A stretch of 64,000 bases of DNA from NCBI GenBank assembly GCA_025210525.1, contig JAOARP010000047.1, positions 372,001 through 436,000 on the forward strand, written 5' to 3'. Position 1 is the first letter of the stretch; each line of letters starts with the position of its first letter. The notes below the pieces were generated by a model. That model did not search any database. It worked only from the letters and a program-made list of their open reading frames with translations, and was not told the origin of the DNA. Positions 55,469-63,856 of this stretch are shown piece after piece. A program made the translations under genes and the position numbers. Source of the stretch: Marinisporobacter sp. Its GTDB lineage: Bacteria > Bacillota > Clostridia > Peptostreptococcales > Thermotaleaceae.

Positions 55469-56794
55469 TTATCTCATTTTTTCCCATTGCGCCTTTGTAT
55501 TTGTCACTACTTCTTCCCAAGTAATTTCTCCAGCTAAATATTTTTGAATGTCATTTCCTAAAACTTCTTGTCCCCAGCCTGTTGGATATCCCATAAATAC
55601 CCATGGAGTAGTCTTTCCAGCTTCTGCATATCTCTTTACAGCTTTTCCTAGTGAATCCTTAGGCTCAAGCTTTTCATATCCTTTTAGTGGTGGTATAAAA
55701 TAGAATTTGTTCACAACATAATCTTTTCCTGTGTCAGATGTGTATAGCCAGTTTAAGAAATCCTTAGCAGCAGCCTTTACTTCATCTTTACTATCTTTAT
55801 TTACTCCCCAATGCATTGGTACCCCTACAGGAATACAATCTTCTTTTGCTCCTTCAATTGGCATTGGAAGAATATCTAGATTATTTGCAACATTCTCATC
55901 TACCCCTTTAATCTTTCCATATACCCAGTTTCCTTGCTGAATCATTGCAACACGCTCTATTGCTAAACCTTCTTCTGCTTGTCTTGTATAATCTACAGCA
56001 TTTAATTTTTGTTTTTCATCTCCGTTAGATGAATAAGTAGCTTGTAAATCTACTATTTTCTTTAATCCATCTCCATATTTAAAAGCAACCTTTTCTGTAT
56101 TAAAGGCTTCAATAGAACTATTAAATTCTTGACCTAGTGCAACATTTGAAGTATGAAGACCTGTTACCCAAGTTTCTTTTGCAGGATATTCAAATACAGC
56201 TTCTAAAAGAGGATATTTTTCCTTTAACTCACCACTTTTAATTTTTGCATCTAAAGTTTTTATAGCTTCTTCTAGGGTTTTATAGTCTACGATTTTAGCA
56301 ACATCAATCCCTGCTGCCTCAAAAATAGCTTTATTATATACAAATCCATACCCCTCAATATTAAAAGGTAATGCAAATACTTTTTCATCTACAGTAGCTC
56401 CTGATAATATTCCAGGAAGAGCTAAATCTACCCATGGTTGATCAGATAAATCTTCTAGCTTTTTCGTCCAATCCTTTACATCTTGTGGCCCACCAACATT
56501 AAAAACATCTGGCTCGCTTCCTGATTGGAATTTTGCTTTTAACGCAGCACCATAGTCATCTCCACCACCAACAGTTTGAATATTGATCTTTACATTTGGA
56601 TGTTCTTTTTCATATGCAAGTACAGCTTCTTCTAACTGTTTAGCAATTTCAACCTTGAATTGGAAAACGTTAACCTCTACTTTGTTACTCTCTTCACTTA
56701 CTGTCTTTTTCTCTTCTGATGCACATCCAGCAAATAACATCATACTCATAATAATCGTCATCATCAAAGCTATTACTTTTTTAGATTTGAACAT
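55469..56794 (-). CDS. Carbohydrate-binding lipoprotein of an ABC importer
   Basis: This 441-residue extracellular solute-binding protein has a lipoprotein signal ending MLFAGC, a charged linker, and the family fold (NVFQFKVEIAKQLEEAVLAY, then DEVFNVGGPQDVKDWTKKL-like segments). In Gram-positives such proteins are held to the membrane by lipid and hand sugar to the permease. The sugar is probably a maltodextrin, given GH31, malQ and glgP. A TAGGGGGAG site precedes it. Confidence 0.92.
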   Translation of the reverse strand: MFKSKKVIALMMTIIMSMMLFAGCASEEKKTVSEESNKVEVNVFQFKVEIAKQLEEAVLAYEKEHPNVKINIQTVGGGDDYGAALKAKFQSGSEPDVFNVGGPQDVKDWTKKLEDLSDQPWVDLALPGILSGATVDEKVFALPFNIEGYGFVYNKAIFEAAGIDVAKIVDYKTLEEAIKTLDAKIKSGELKEKYPLLEAVFEYPAKETWVTGLHTSNVALGQEFNSSIEAFNTEKVAFKYGDGLKKIVDLQATYSSNGDEKQKLNAVDYTRQAEEGLAIERVAMIQQGNWVYGKIKGVDENVANNLDILPMPIEGAKEDCIPVGVPMHWGVNKDSKDEVKAAAKDFLNWLYTSDTGKDYVVNKFYFIPPLKGYEKLEPKDSLGKAVKRYAEAGKTTPWVFMGYPTGWGQEVLGNDIQKYLAGEITWEEVVTNTKAQWEKMR

Positions 56795-56818
56795 AATTGT
56801 CTCCCCCTAATATTAATT

Positions 56819-57919
56819 TTACAAGCTTATATTTTCTTCACTATCATAATCAAATATATGACAGCTTTCCATGTTGATGAAAAAATCATGCTTTGTACCT
56901 ACCATCAATTCTTTGGAATCTAAAGAGTCTATCCTAGCATTTATTTGTAAATCCCCAACACTAAAATATATGAACGTTTCATTTCCCATATGCTCTAATA
57001 CATCAACAGTCCCATTAATACCTACTTTAGCGTCATCCTTTTGAATCCCAATATATTCTGGTCGAATACCAAACCATATTTTTTTACCAACATGGTTTTT
57101 TACCTTTTCAGCTTTCTTGATTGGTAAGTCTAATACCATCCCCCCTACTTTTACAGCTATATTCTCATTATTTTTAATCAGTTCTCCTTCTATAAGATTC
57201 ATAGCTGGAGAACCAATAAAACCTGCTACAAATTTATTGGCTGGATAGTGATACAAGTTAAGTGGTGTATCTACCTGCATAATTTTTCCTAAATTCATCA
57301 CACAAATTCTATCCCCCATAGTCATAGCTTCCACTTGATCATGAGTTACATAAATCATCGTTGTCTTTAATTTTTTATGAAGCTGTGATAACTGAACTCT
57401 CATATGCACCCTTAGCTTTGCATCTAAGTTAGATAATGGTTCATCAAACAAGAAAACCTCTGGATCTCTTACAATAGCTCTTCCTACAGCAACCCTTTGT
57501 CTTTGCCCTCCTGATAATTGCTTAGGCTTTCTATCTAGTAGGTTTTCTATATCTAAAATTTTTGCTGCTTCTCTTACCTTTTTTTCAATCTCACTTTTAG
57601 GTATTTTCTTCATTTTCAAGGAAAAAGCCATATTATCATAAACACTCATATGAGGATATAATGCATAATTTTGAAAAACCATAGCAATTCCTCTATCCTT
57701 AGGTGGAATGTTATTTACAACTTTTTCTCCTATGGTAATGGTTCCTCCACTGATCTCTTCAAGTCCTGCAACCATTCTCAATGTAGTTGATTTGGCACAT
57801 CCTGAAGGTCCTACAAAAACCATAAATTCTCCATTTTTTATGGATAAATCAATTCCATGAACAGCTTTAAATCCATTTGAATAAACCTTTTCCACTCCCT
57901 CTAACACTACTTTTGACAT
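56819..57919 (-). CDS. Sugar ABC importer ATPase (MsmK/UgpC type)
   Basis: This 366-residue ATPase has Walker A GPSGCAKSTTLRM, with Ala in place of the usual Gly, signature LSGGQRQRV, Walker B VFLFDEPLSNLDAKLR, switch YVTHDQVEAMT, and a C-terminal OB-type regulatory domain. It is the second gene after the LacI regulator and powers the importer below. This ATPase class may also serve other sugar importers. Confidence 0.94.
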   Translation of the reverse strand: MSKVVLEGVEKVYSNGFKAVHGIDLSIKNGEFMVFVGPSGCAKSTTLRMVAGLEEISGGTITIGEKVVNNIPPKDRGIAMVFQNYALYPHMSVYDNMAFSLKMKKIPKSEIEKKVREAAKILDIENLLDRKPKQLSGGQRQRVAVGRAIVRDPEVFLFDEPLSNLDAKLRVHMRVQLSQLHKKLKTTMIYVTHDQVEAMTMGDRICVMNLGKIMQVDTPLNLYHYPANKFVAGFIGSPAMNLIEGELIKNNENIAVKVGGMVLDLPIKKAEKVKNHVGKKIWFGIRPEYIGIQKDDAKVGINGTVDVLEHMGNETFIYFSVGDLQINARIDSLDSKELMVGTKHDFFINMESCHIFDYDSEENISL

Positions 57920-57929
57920 GGCTTTCCTC

Positions 57930-58949
57930 CTACAATAATTTTTTACAAGATTCTCTCATCAATAGTTCTGTATCAAAAACCATATGGGTATGCTTTTTCT
58001 TTTTCTTGATCAAATCTAACAAAATTTCTATACTTTTTTGACCCATCTCTTCCACTGGTTGTTTAACAGTTGTAATAGATGGATGAAAATACTTGGAATA
58101 TTCGATTCCATCAAATCCAATTATTGAAATATCTTCAGGAATTTTAAAACCCCTGCTTAAAATAGCTTTTGCAGCACCAATAGCCATAATATCCGAAGTA
58201 ACAAAAACTGCTGTTAAACCTAACTCTTTATCTAGCAACTCATTCATTGAATCAAATGCAGATTCAAAGGTATAATGTCCATAAGCTAAGAATTTTTCAT
58301 CATAAGCTATTTGGTTTTCAGTTAATGCTTTTTTATATCCTTCAAATCTTAATTTCCCAACATTTTTATCTCCTTCTCCAGTAGTGATAATAGCAATTTT
58401 CTTATGTCCTAATTTACATAAATAATCTACTGCGTCATATGCTGCCTTTTCATTTTCTATGATGACACTAGAGAAAATATTCTTATTGATCTTCTCAGTA
58501 ATATTGATAGATGTAAGAACAATAGGTGTTTTTAGGTTTGTCAATTGCTCTTCTTCCAAATTATCAAAATCACCTCCAAGACATATCAATCCTTTTAATT
58601 TCTTCTCTTTTATGAGTTGAATAGCAGCATCAACATCATCTGTATTATTATCATTGTAATGAAGAATCATAGAATATCCTTCTTCATCTATGTTCTCTTC
58701 AATAGAGCGAATCATCATTGAAAAAAAAGGATTATAAATACCTTTTACTAAAACTCCTATATTTTTAGAGCTATTTCTTTTTAAATTTCTTGCACTATTA
58801 TTAGGAATATAATTATATTCTTCTATAATCTTTAATACTTTTTTTCTGGTATCATCCTTAACATCTGGATGATTATTTAAAACACGAGACACAGTACTTA
58901 CTCCGACTCCTGCAATTTTTGCTATATCCTTTATGCTAAAATTTTTCAT
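57930..58949 (-). CDS. LacI-family transcriptional regulator
   Basis: This 339-residue repressor has the DNA-binding domain FSIKDIAKIAGVGVSTVSRV with hinge LNNHPDVKDDTRKKVL, and a periplasmic-binding-like sensor domain. It heads the maltodextrin operon. Two LacI-type palindromes lie just upstream, 20-55 bp from its start, so it likely represses itself and the operon. GAGAGG precedes the ATG at 58949. Confidence 0.93.
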   Translation of the reverse strand: MKNFSIKDIAKIAGVGVSTVSRVLNNHPDVKDDTRKKVLKIIEEYNYIPNNSARNLKRNSSKNIGVLVKGIYNPFFSMMIRSIEENIDEEGYSMILHYNDNNTDDVDAAIQLIKEKKLKGLICLGGDFDNLEEEQLTNLKTPIVLTSINITEKINKNIFSSVIIENEKAAYDAVDYLCKLGHKKIAIITTGEGDKNVGKLRFEGYKKALTENQIAYDEKFLAYGHYTFESAFDSMNELLDKELGLTAVFVTSDIMAIGAAKAILSRGFKIPEDISIIGFDGIEYSKYFHPSITTVKQPVEEMGQKSIEILLDLIKKKKKHTHMVFDTELLMRESCKKLL

Positions 58950-58968
58950 ATACAATCCTCTCTTTTGG

Positions 58969-59003
58969 TAACGTTTTCGGAAACGTTACTGGAAACGTTT
59001 CCA
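58969..59003. promoter_or_regulatory. Double LacI/CcpA-type operator
   Basis: TAACGTTT-TCGG-AAACGTTA (58969-58988) and the perfect 14-bp palindrome TGGAAACGTTTCCA (58990-59003) are adjacent. They lie just downstream of the promoter at 59016-59043, a roadblock position. The likely ligand is the LacI protein next to them; the second site could also serve CcpA. Confidence 0.85.
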
Positions 59004-59015
59004 ATTTTCATTTTT

Positions 59016-59043
59016 ATTATACCACATTTCTAAAAATTTTCAA
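59016..59043 (-). promoter_or_regulatory. Sigma-A promoter of the maltodextrin operon
   Basis: On the minus strand TTGAAA (59038-59043), a 16-bp spacer and TATAAT (59016-59021) lie directly upstream of the double operator. Confidence 0.65.
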
Positions 59044-59216
59044 ACTTTTTTAATAAATATTTCTCTCCCTAGGATATGACTCCCTGATCAATTTCTATAT
59101 CATCCTATTTTGTCTGATCTTGTACTTTTTATTTTAGGTCATGTATCTTCAATGTCCTCGAAGAATTCCTCATAAATTCATACTTTGATTGAGAAATCTA
59201 CATTATTTTTGCATAC

Positions 59217-59262
59217 AAAAAAGCTTATGCAAAAAGTTTCATCCCTTTAAGACATAAGCTTT
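59217..59262 (-). terminator. Terminator overlapping the end of the small gene pair
   Basis: AAAGCTTATG (59220-59229) pairs with CATAAGCTTT (59253-59262), with a T6 run on the minus strand. The stop codon of the gene ending at 59239 lies inside the loop. Confidence 0.75.
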
Positions 59263-59460
59263 AAAATATATTCGTATTATAACATCCATACATTCCAATA
59301 CATCCAACAAACTCATTTGCTCATCCTCTAGAATTGTTGGTACTATCAAATTTTCTTTTTTAGTTGTCTCTTTTGGTACACTATATATTATTTCACTTTT
59401 ATAACGTTCTACCTCAAGAGCAAAAAGTTCTTTAGATGCTTGTGTTGATTCCACAACCAT
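59239..59460 (-). CDS. Hypothetical protein, 73 residues
   Basis: A small, acidic, soluble protein (LFALEVERYKSEIIYS, then LEDEQMSLLDVLECMDV). The ATG at 59460 is chosen because GGAG lies 12 bases upstream, inside the last codons of the gene above. The frame to 59511 overlaps that gene and has no site. No family was recognised; it appears to be a two-gene unit with the gene above. Confidence 0.5.
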   Translation of the reverse strand: MVVESTQASKELFALEVERYKSEIIYSVPKETTKKENLIVPTILEDEQMSLLDVLECMDVIIRIYFKAYVLKG

Positions 59461-59465
59461 GGAAA

Positions 59466-59741
59466 TTACATTCTCCAATCTGGACCGAATAGACCTCCAA
59501 ACCGTACCCATCCTTCTTTTTTTATGCCATCAACTTCATATTCTATTCTATAAATTATTCGTCCTTTACCCACAATCGTAAATGGACCAATCCCTGAAAA
59601 AAAACCACGTTGTTCATAGTTAATTAAACGTCCTCCAATAAAATTAATCTTATTTTCAATACTATCTTTATGGCTTTCAATTCTTGCAGAATATATTACT
59701 GCACAAATTATTATAAGAAAAACTAAACCAAAAGCCTCCAT
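59466..59741 (-). CDS. Small membrane-anchored hypothetical protein
   Basis: The 91-residue protein has an N-terminal helix (LVFLIIICAVIYSA) and a compact C-terminal domain with GIGPFTIVGKGRIIYRIEYE and GWVRFGGLFGPDW. No family was recognised. It is the first gene of a two-gene unit with an overlapping Shine-Dalgarno for the next. Confidence 0.6.
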   Translation of the reverse strand: MEAFGLVFLIIICAVIYSARIESHKDSIENKINFIGGRLINYEQRGFFSGIGPFTIVGKGRIIYRIEYEVDGIKKEGWVRFGGLFGPDWRM

Positions 59742-59960
59742 ACTGATCTCTCCTATATAATATATTTTTTATTCATATTATATCATATCTGTTTTTAAAA
59801 GATGTATTTCTATCAATTCACCTAGACTAACTAAAAGTATAAATGTGTAATTAATAATAGTCCTCTTAATCAAATCTATCCTTATTATTATATCATCGCA
59901 AGAATGATACTTCTATAATTTTGTAAGATAATAGGAGAAAGTAAAGATAATCACCAGCAT

Positions 59961-59990
59961 TTGACATATTCATACTGAATTTGATATAAT
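59961..59990 (+). promoter_or_regulatory. Strong sigma-A promoter of a plus-strand RNA
   Basis: TTGACA (59961-59966) and TATAAT (59985-59990) are both perfect, with an 18-bp spacer. The next plus-strand sequence is a folded RNA with terminator, not a gene. Confidence 0.8.
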
Positions 59991-59994
59991 TTCC

Positions 59995-60088
59995 ATACAT
60001 CTTAGTTCATGATTTATCTATGAAAAAGCTTAGTACATCAGGGGGATAACTAGCTTGAACGGTACATTGAACTAGGATGTATTTTTTT
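59995..60088 (+). ncRNA. Free-standing structured RNA, unidentified
   Basis: About five bases after the promoter, ATACATCTTAGTTCA (59995-60009) pairs fully, with one G-U, with TGAACTAGGATGTAT (60068-60082), followed at once by seven T. Inside, AAGCT(T)AGT pairs with ACTAGCTT around a loop containing GGGGG, and a small hairpin TTCAT/ATGAA can form. The long closing stem doubles as the terminator, giving an RNA of about 90 bases. No open frame or downstream gene is on this strand. I do not recognise it as a known class. The rest of the 613-bp gap 59742-60354 holds nothing else definite. Confidence 0.65.
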
Positions 60089-60280
60089 CAATAGGTTTAC
60101 ATCTATATAGACAAACTTTTCACATGTATTCACTTGATTTTAGGGTTGTAGTAAAATTTTTTAGGCAAAAATTAAGGAATGACCTCCAGTAAATATTTAC
60201 AACGATATAATTACATCCATTGTATTTGAAGGGCTAATCATTAATCCAGCAGAAGTATTAAAATAACAAACAAGGTGACA

Positions 60281-60316
60281 TTAAGGATAGATTGAATTTT
60301 TTTAATCTATCCTTAA
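60281..60316. terminator. Hairpin after the SLH-type binding protein gene
   Basis: A perfect 13-bp stem, TTAAGGATAGATT with AATCTATCCTTAA, lies just past the gene ending at 60355. T-runs are short, so it is a weak terminator or RNA-stability element. Confidence 0.5.
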
Positions 60317-60354
60317 TTAATACCTTATAGCCCCTATATTAATATTTTCATTTA

Positions 60355-61791
60355 TTATTTCATATTTTTTATTTTTTCCAAGCTTTCTACTGCTTCTTTT
60401 TCTGTTATCGTTCCAGTAGGATCAAATTTTCCATCTTTTAACGTCATTAACCCATTTTCTACAACAATCTCAACAATTCTACCATTTTTAAGTTGCTTCA
60501 TGTCTTTTATACTCGCATTTCCATCTTGATCCTTTAAATCTGTAAGCATATAAAGGGTTTTAGCAAATTCTTCTCTTGTTACCTTCTGTTCTGGATAAAA
60601 ATGATCTTTTTCTGCTTCTACATAACTTGATAAAACAGCTGTTTCAATATAGTCAAAATTAGGATCATCCATTGTAACATCTTTAAATGTTCCAAAACTA
60701 TGGCCTTTACGTTCTTTTTTATAATATTTTGATGTAGGTGCAAAGATTCCTTTATGCTTAAACTTTACAGTAATCTTTGCTAATTGTGCTCTTGTTAGTG
60801 GTTCTTCTTTTTTAAATTCATCTAAATTATCCATTTCTTCTGGATAGAACATACGAGCAAGCTCCACTACCCCTTTAGAAAATCTAAAGGTTGGACTTGA
60901 AACTAATTTTTCATTGATCGTATAGACTCTTTCTTCTTTAACAGCTTTTATGGTATCAAATCCAGGACGAATAGAAATAGAATGTAAATTTCCCCCACTA
61001 TTCATAGCCCCTCTTTGAGAAACATACACATCAATCTGGTCTGCTTTTTCTAAAATTCTCTCTTCTCCATAGCTTGCAATACTTGTTCCTTTTCTGATTG
61101 GTTCTGCGTCATTTGCAATATTGTTTCCTCCTGCAAGGAAAATTGCTTTTGAAGCCATTGAATCACTTGTGATTGTACGATACTCTGTTTCTGTAGATTC
61201 AAAGAAAACATTTACTTTTGTTTTCATTTCTTTTGTAATATTTTCTATGGTATTTAAATCATTTTCAAATTTTACCAACATCTTTTCTGCTACTTCTTCT
61301 TTTCCTGTTAAAAGAGCTAACTTTTTGATATAATCAGGAAATTCTTCGAACCTTTCTGGATATAAAGAAACCACATTGATTCCTGCATTTTCTAAAGCTT
61401 GTACAAATTCCGGCTTGCTTTTTTTAATAAATGGGCGAATCAATACTAAATCAGGCTCTACTGCAATAATCTTTTCTGGATCAGCTCGGTAATCAAATCG
61501 ATCTTTAGTAGTTACAGCTGCAGGATAAGCATCACTTCTTCCTATTCCAATGATCTCTGTATCAAGTCCTAAAGCAAATAAGTTCTCCGTGTGGGCTGAA
61601 TATAATGAGATGATTTTTTGAGCAGGTGTATCCATTTGAATCATTTTCCCTGAGTCATCTTCCAATTGAATATTACTACTACCTTCATTATTTTTTACTA
61701 CATCTGCACTTGCACTTTCATTCTTCGAACAAGCTCCTAAAAGACTCACAATTAATACTAAAACCAATAATATAGATATTTTTCTTTTCAT
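60355..61791 (-). CDS. ABC substrate-binding lipoprotein fused to SLH domains
   Basis: This 478-residue protein has a lipoprotein signal (lipobox LLGAC, Cys21) and a BtuF/FepB-type binding domain (about 45-310), with IISLYSAHTENLFALGLDTE and EPDLVLIRPF. The C-terminal 150 residues look like S-layer homology repeats (EPLTRAQLAKITVKF, VTREEFAKTLYML, GTITEKEAVESLEKI). The family binds siderophore, heme or corrinoid for FecCD-type importers. SLH parts bind cell-wall polymer, so it is doubly anchored. It closes an operon with an ABC ATPase and tandem CbiK protein. Confidence 0.88.
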   Translation of the reverse strand: MKRKISILLVLVLIVSLLGACSKNESASADVVKNNEGSSNIQLEDDSGKMIQMDTPAQKIISLYSAHTENLFALGLDTEIIGIGRSDAYPAAVTTKDRFDYRADPEKIIAVEPDLVLIRPFIKKSKPEFVQALENAGINVVSLYPERFEEFPDYIKKLALLTGKEEVAEKMLVKFENDLNTIENITKEMKTKVNVFFESTETEYRTITSDSMASKAIFLAGGNNIANDAEPIRKGTSIASYGEERILEKADQIDVYVSQRGAMNSGGNLHSISIRPGFDTIKAVKEERVYTINEKLVSSPTFRFSKGVVELARMFYPEEMDNLDEFKKEEPLTRAQLAKITVKFKHKGIFAPTSKYYKKERKGHSFGTFKDVTMDDPNFDYIETAVLSSYVEAEKDHFYPEQKVTREEFAKTLYMLTDLKDQDGNASIKDMKQLKNGRIVEIVVENGLMTLKDGKFDPTGTITEKEAVESLEKIKNMK

Positions 61792-61808
61792 TTTTCCTCC
61801 TCCAATTA

Positions 61809-61976
61809 TTAGCAGTTATTCTTTTGATTTAAAAAATCATAACCTTCACTGACACTCAATAGGATTGGCTCCCAGCAAATCCATGCTATCGGAATCAGTA
61901 TCCATAATAAAACGGGTATCATCATAGCCACAGCACCTATACTAAATAATATGGTTATTAATTTTAATGATTTCAT
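61809..61976 (-). CDS. Small membrane peptide, 55 residues
   Basis: An ATG at 61976 behind GGGGGATAA opens a 55-codon frame: MKSLKLITILFSIGAVAMM, then IPVLLWILIPIAWICWEPI and a polar tail ending KNNC. It is one or two membrane helices with a Cys at the end. Its place between the tandem CbiK gene and the binding protein gene in the same operon argues that it is real, perhaps a transporter accessory. No family was recognised. Confidence 0.65.
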   Translation of the reverse strand: MKSLKLITILFSIGAVAMMIPVLLWILIPIAWICWEPILLSVSEGYDFLNQKNNC

Positions 61977-62094
61977 GCTTATCCCCCATTCTAGTTCCTA
62001 TATAGTTATATTTACTAGCACATATAAATTTTAACAATATCCCCTATATAAAACAACAAGTAAATGAGAAAATCTCATTTACTTGTTATAATTT

Positions 62095-63837
62095 TTACTC
62101 TTCTTCCCCTTCAATAGCCTTTTTTGCATGATCTACATAAATATCTTGATATTTTGCATTTTCACCTAGTCCATGAAGATAAGTATTTACTGTGAATCCT
62201 TCACCTTTAAGGATTGTTTTCCATGAATCTTCTTCATCTCCTGCCATATCGTTAGATGCATGGTCTCCTGCAACAAGCATATATGGCATTAATGTTACTT
62301 CTTTAATATTCTTTTCTTTTAATTTCTCTATAACATCAGTTAATTCTGGGAATCCTTCTACAGTTCCTACAAATACATTTAATCCTTCATCATCAATGGC
62401 ACTTTGTAAGCATGGGTAACTTGCATTTGCTGGATGATGTGTTCCGTGTCCCATCACTACAACAGCTTGGTCTTCTTTAAGCTCTGGTAATTGTATTTTT
62501 AAAGCTTCTACTGCTGTCTTGTAGTCTGCTGGAGTATTTAAAATCGGTGCTCCAACTGTTACTTTTTTAAATGTTTCTTCATATTTTTTTACTACTTCTA
62601 ATAAATCATTGTACTCTGCACCTGCGATTACATGAAGAGGTTGAACAACTACTTCTTCAAAACCTTCTTCTTTCATTTTATTTAGAGCTTGCTCTGGTGT
62701 ATCAATGCTAATATTATCTCTTTCTTTTAACTTCTTGATAATGATATTAGAAGTAAATGCTCTTCTTACATCATAATCTGGGAATGCTTTTGCTAATTTT
62801 TCTTCAACTGCTTCAATTGTAACTTTTCTTGTGTCTGCATAGCTTGTTCCAAAGCTTACTGCAAGCATTCCTTTTTTACCTTCTTGCCACTGTCCTTTTT
62901 CTACACTTTCTACAGGAGCTGGAATAACTTCTCCTTCTCCTTCAATAGCAGTCTTTACATGATCTACATAAATATCTTGGTATTTTGCATTTTCACCTAA
63001 TCCATGAAGGTAAGTATTTACTGTAAATCCTTCTCCTTTAAGGATTGTTTTCCATGAATCCTCTTCATCTCCTGCCATATCATTATTCGCATGGTCTCCT
63101 GCAACAACCATATATGGCATTAATGTTACTTCTTTTATATTGTCTTTCTTTAATTTCTTAATCACATCATCTAATTCTGGATATCCTTCTACTGTACCTA
63201 CATAAACCTTTAAACCATTTTTGTTGATTACATTTTGTAAATCTGCATAAGATGCATTTGCTGGATGATGTGTTCCATGTCCCATAACTACAACAGCTTG
63301 ACCCTCTTTAATCTCTGGTAATTGTTCTTTTAAAGCGTCCACTGCTACTTGGTAATCATCTTGATGTGTTAGGATCGGTCTTCCTAATACAAATTTTTCA
63401 AAAGTTCCATCATTGTATGCTCTAAGCTCTTCTCTAATATCGCTATACTCAGCCCCTGGCATAATATGTAATGGCTGAACAATCACTTCTTTAAATCCTT
63501 CTGTTTTTAACTTATCCATCGCCTTCGTAACTGTATCTACTTCTATATTATCTCTTTCTTTTAACTTTTTAATGATAATGTTAGAAGTAAATGCTCTTCT
63601 CACTTCATAATCTGGAAATGCTTTTGCTATTTTTTCTTCAACTGCTTCAATTGTAACTTTTCTTGTATCTGCATAGCTTGTTCCAAAGCTTGTAACTAAA
63701 ATTGCTTTTTTCATTTCTTTACTCTCCTCCTTAGCTGGTGCTTGTTCTGCTGCGGCTTCTTTCTGACCACATCCAGCAAAACCTGCTACAACTAGGGTAA
63801 GTGCTAACATAAAACTTAGAATTCTCTTTTTTTTCAT
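62095..63837 (-). CDS. Lipoprotein with two tandem CbiK (cobaltochelatase) domains
   Basis: This 580-residue protein starts with a lipoprotein signal (lipobox GFAGC, Cys23) and an Ala/Glu linker. Two CbiK-like domains follow at about 43-301 and 322-577, each opening with TSFGTSYADTRKVT or VSFGTSYADTRKVT. Both keep the histidines of the chelatase family: MGHGTHHPANASY and AGDHANNDMAGDEEDSW (AGDHASNDMAGD in the second). CbiK inserts Co2+ into sirohydrochlorin in cobalamin synthesis, but normally in the cytoplasm and as one domain; an exported CbiK is known from Desulfovibrio. Here the protein sits outside the membrane next to an importer. Confidence 0.92.
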   Translation of the reverse strand: MKKKRILSFMLALTLVVAGFAGCGQKEAAAEQAPAKEESKEMKKAILVTSFGTSYADTRKVTIEAVEEKIAKAFPDYEVRRAFTSNIIIKKLKERDNIEVDTVTKAMDKLKTEGFKEVIVQPLHIMPGAEYSDIREELRAYNDGTFEKFVLGRPILTHQDDYQVAVDALKEQLPEIKEGQAVVVMGHGTHHPANASYADLQNVINKNGLKVYVGTVEGYPELDDVIKKLKKDNIKEVTLMPYMVVAGDHANNDMAGDEEDSWKTILKGEGFTVNTYLHGLGENAKYQDIYVDHVKTAIEGEGEVIPAPVESVEKGQWQEGKKGMLAVSFGTSYADTRKVTIEAVEEKLAKAFPDYDVRRAFTSNIIIKKLKERDNISIDTPEQALNKMKEEGFEEVVVQPLHVIAGAEYNDLLEVVKKYEETFKKVTVGAPILNTPADYKTAVEALKIQLPELKEDQAVVVMGHGTHHPANASYPCLQSAIDDEGLNVFVGTVEGFPELTDVIEKLKEKNIKEVTLMPYMLVAGDHASNDMAGDEEDSWKTILKGEGFTVNTYLHGLGENAKYQDIYVDHAKKAIEGEEE

Positions 63838-63856
63838 GATGTCACTCCTTTAATTT

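Noticed and set aside
59461-59511. Upstream extension of the 73-residue gene to 59511.
   Set aside because: It overlaps the preceding gene for its whole length and has no ribosome-binding site, whereas the ATG at 59460 has one.
62095-63710. Tandem CbiK repeat considered as an assembly artefact.
   Set aside because: The two halves differ at many codons spread through the domain, including insertions, so they are distinct sequence and not a collapsed or doubled copy.
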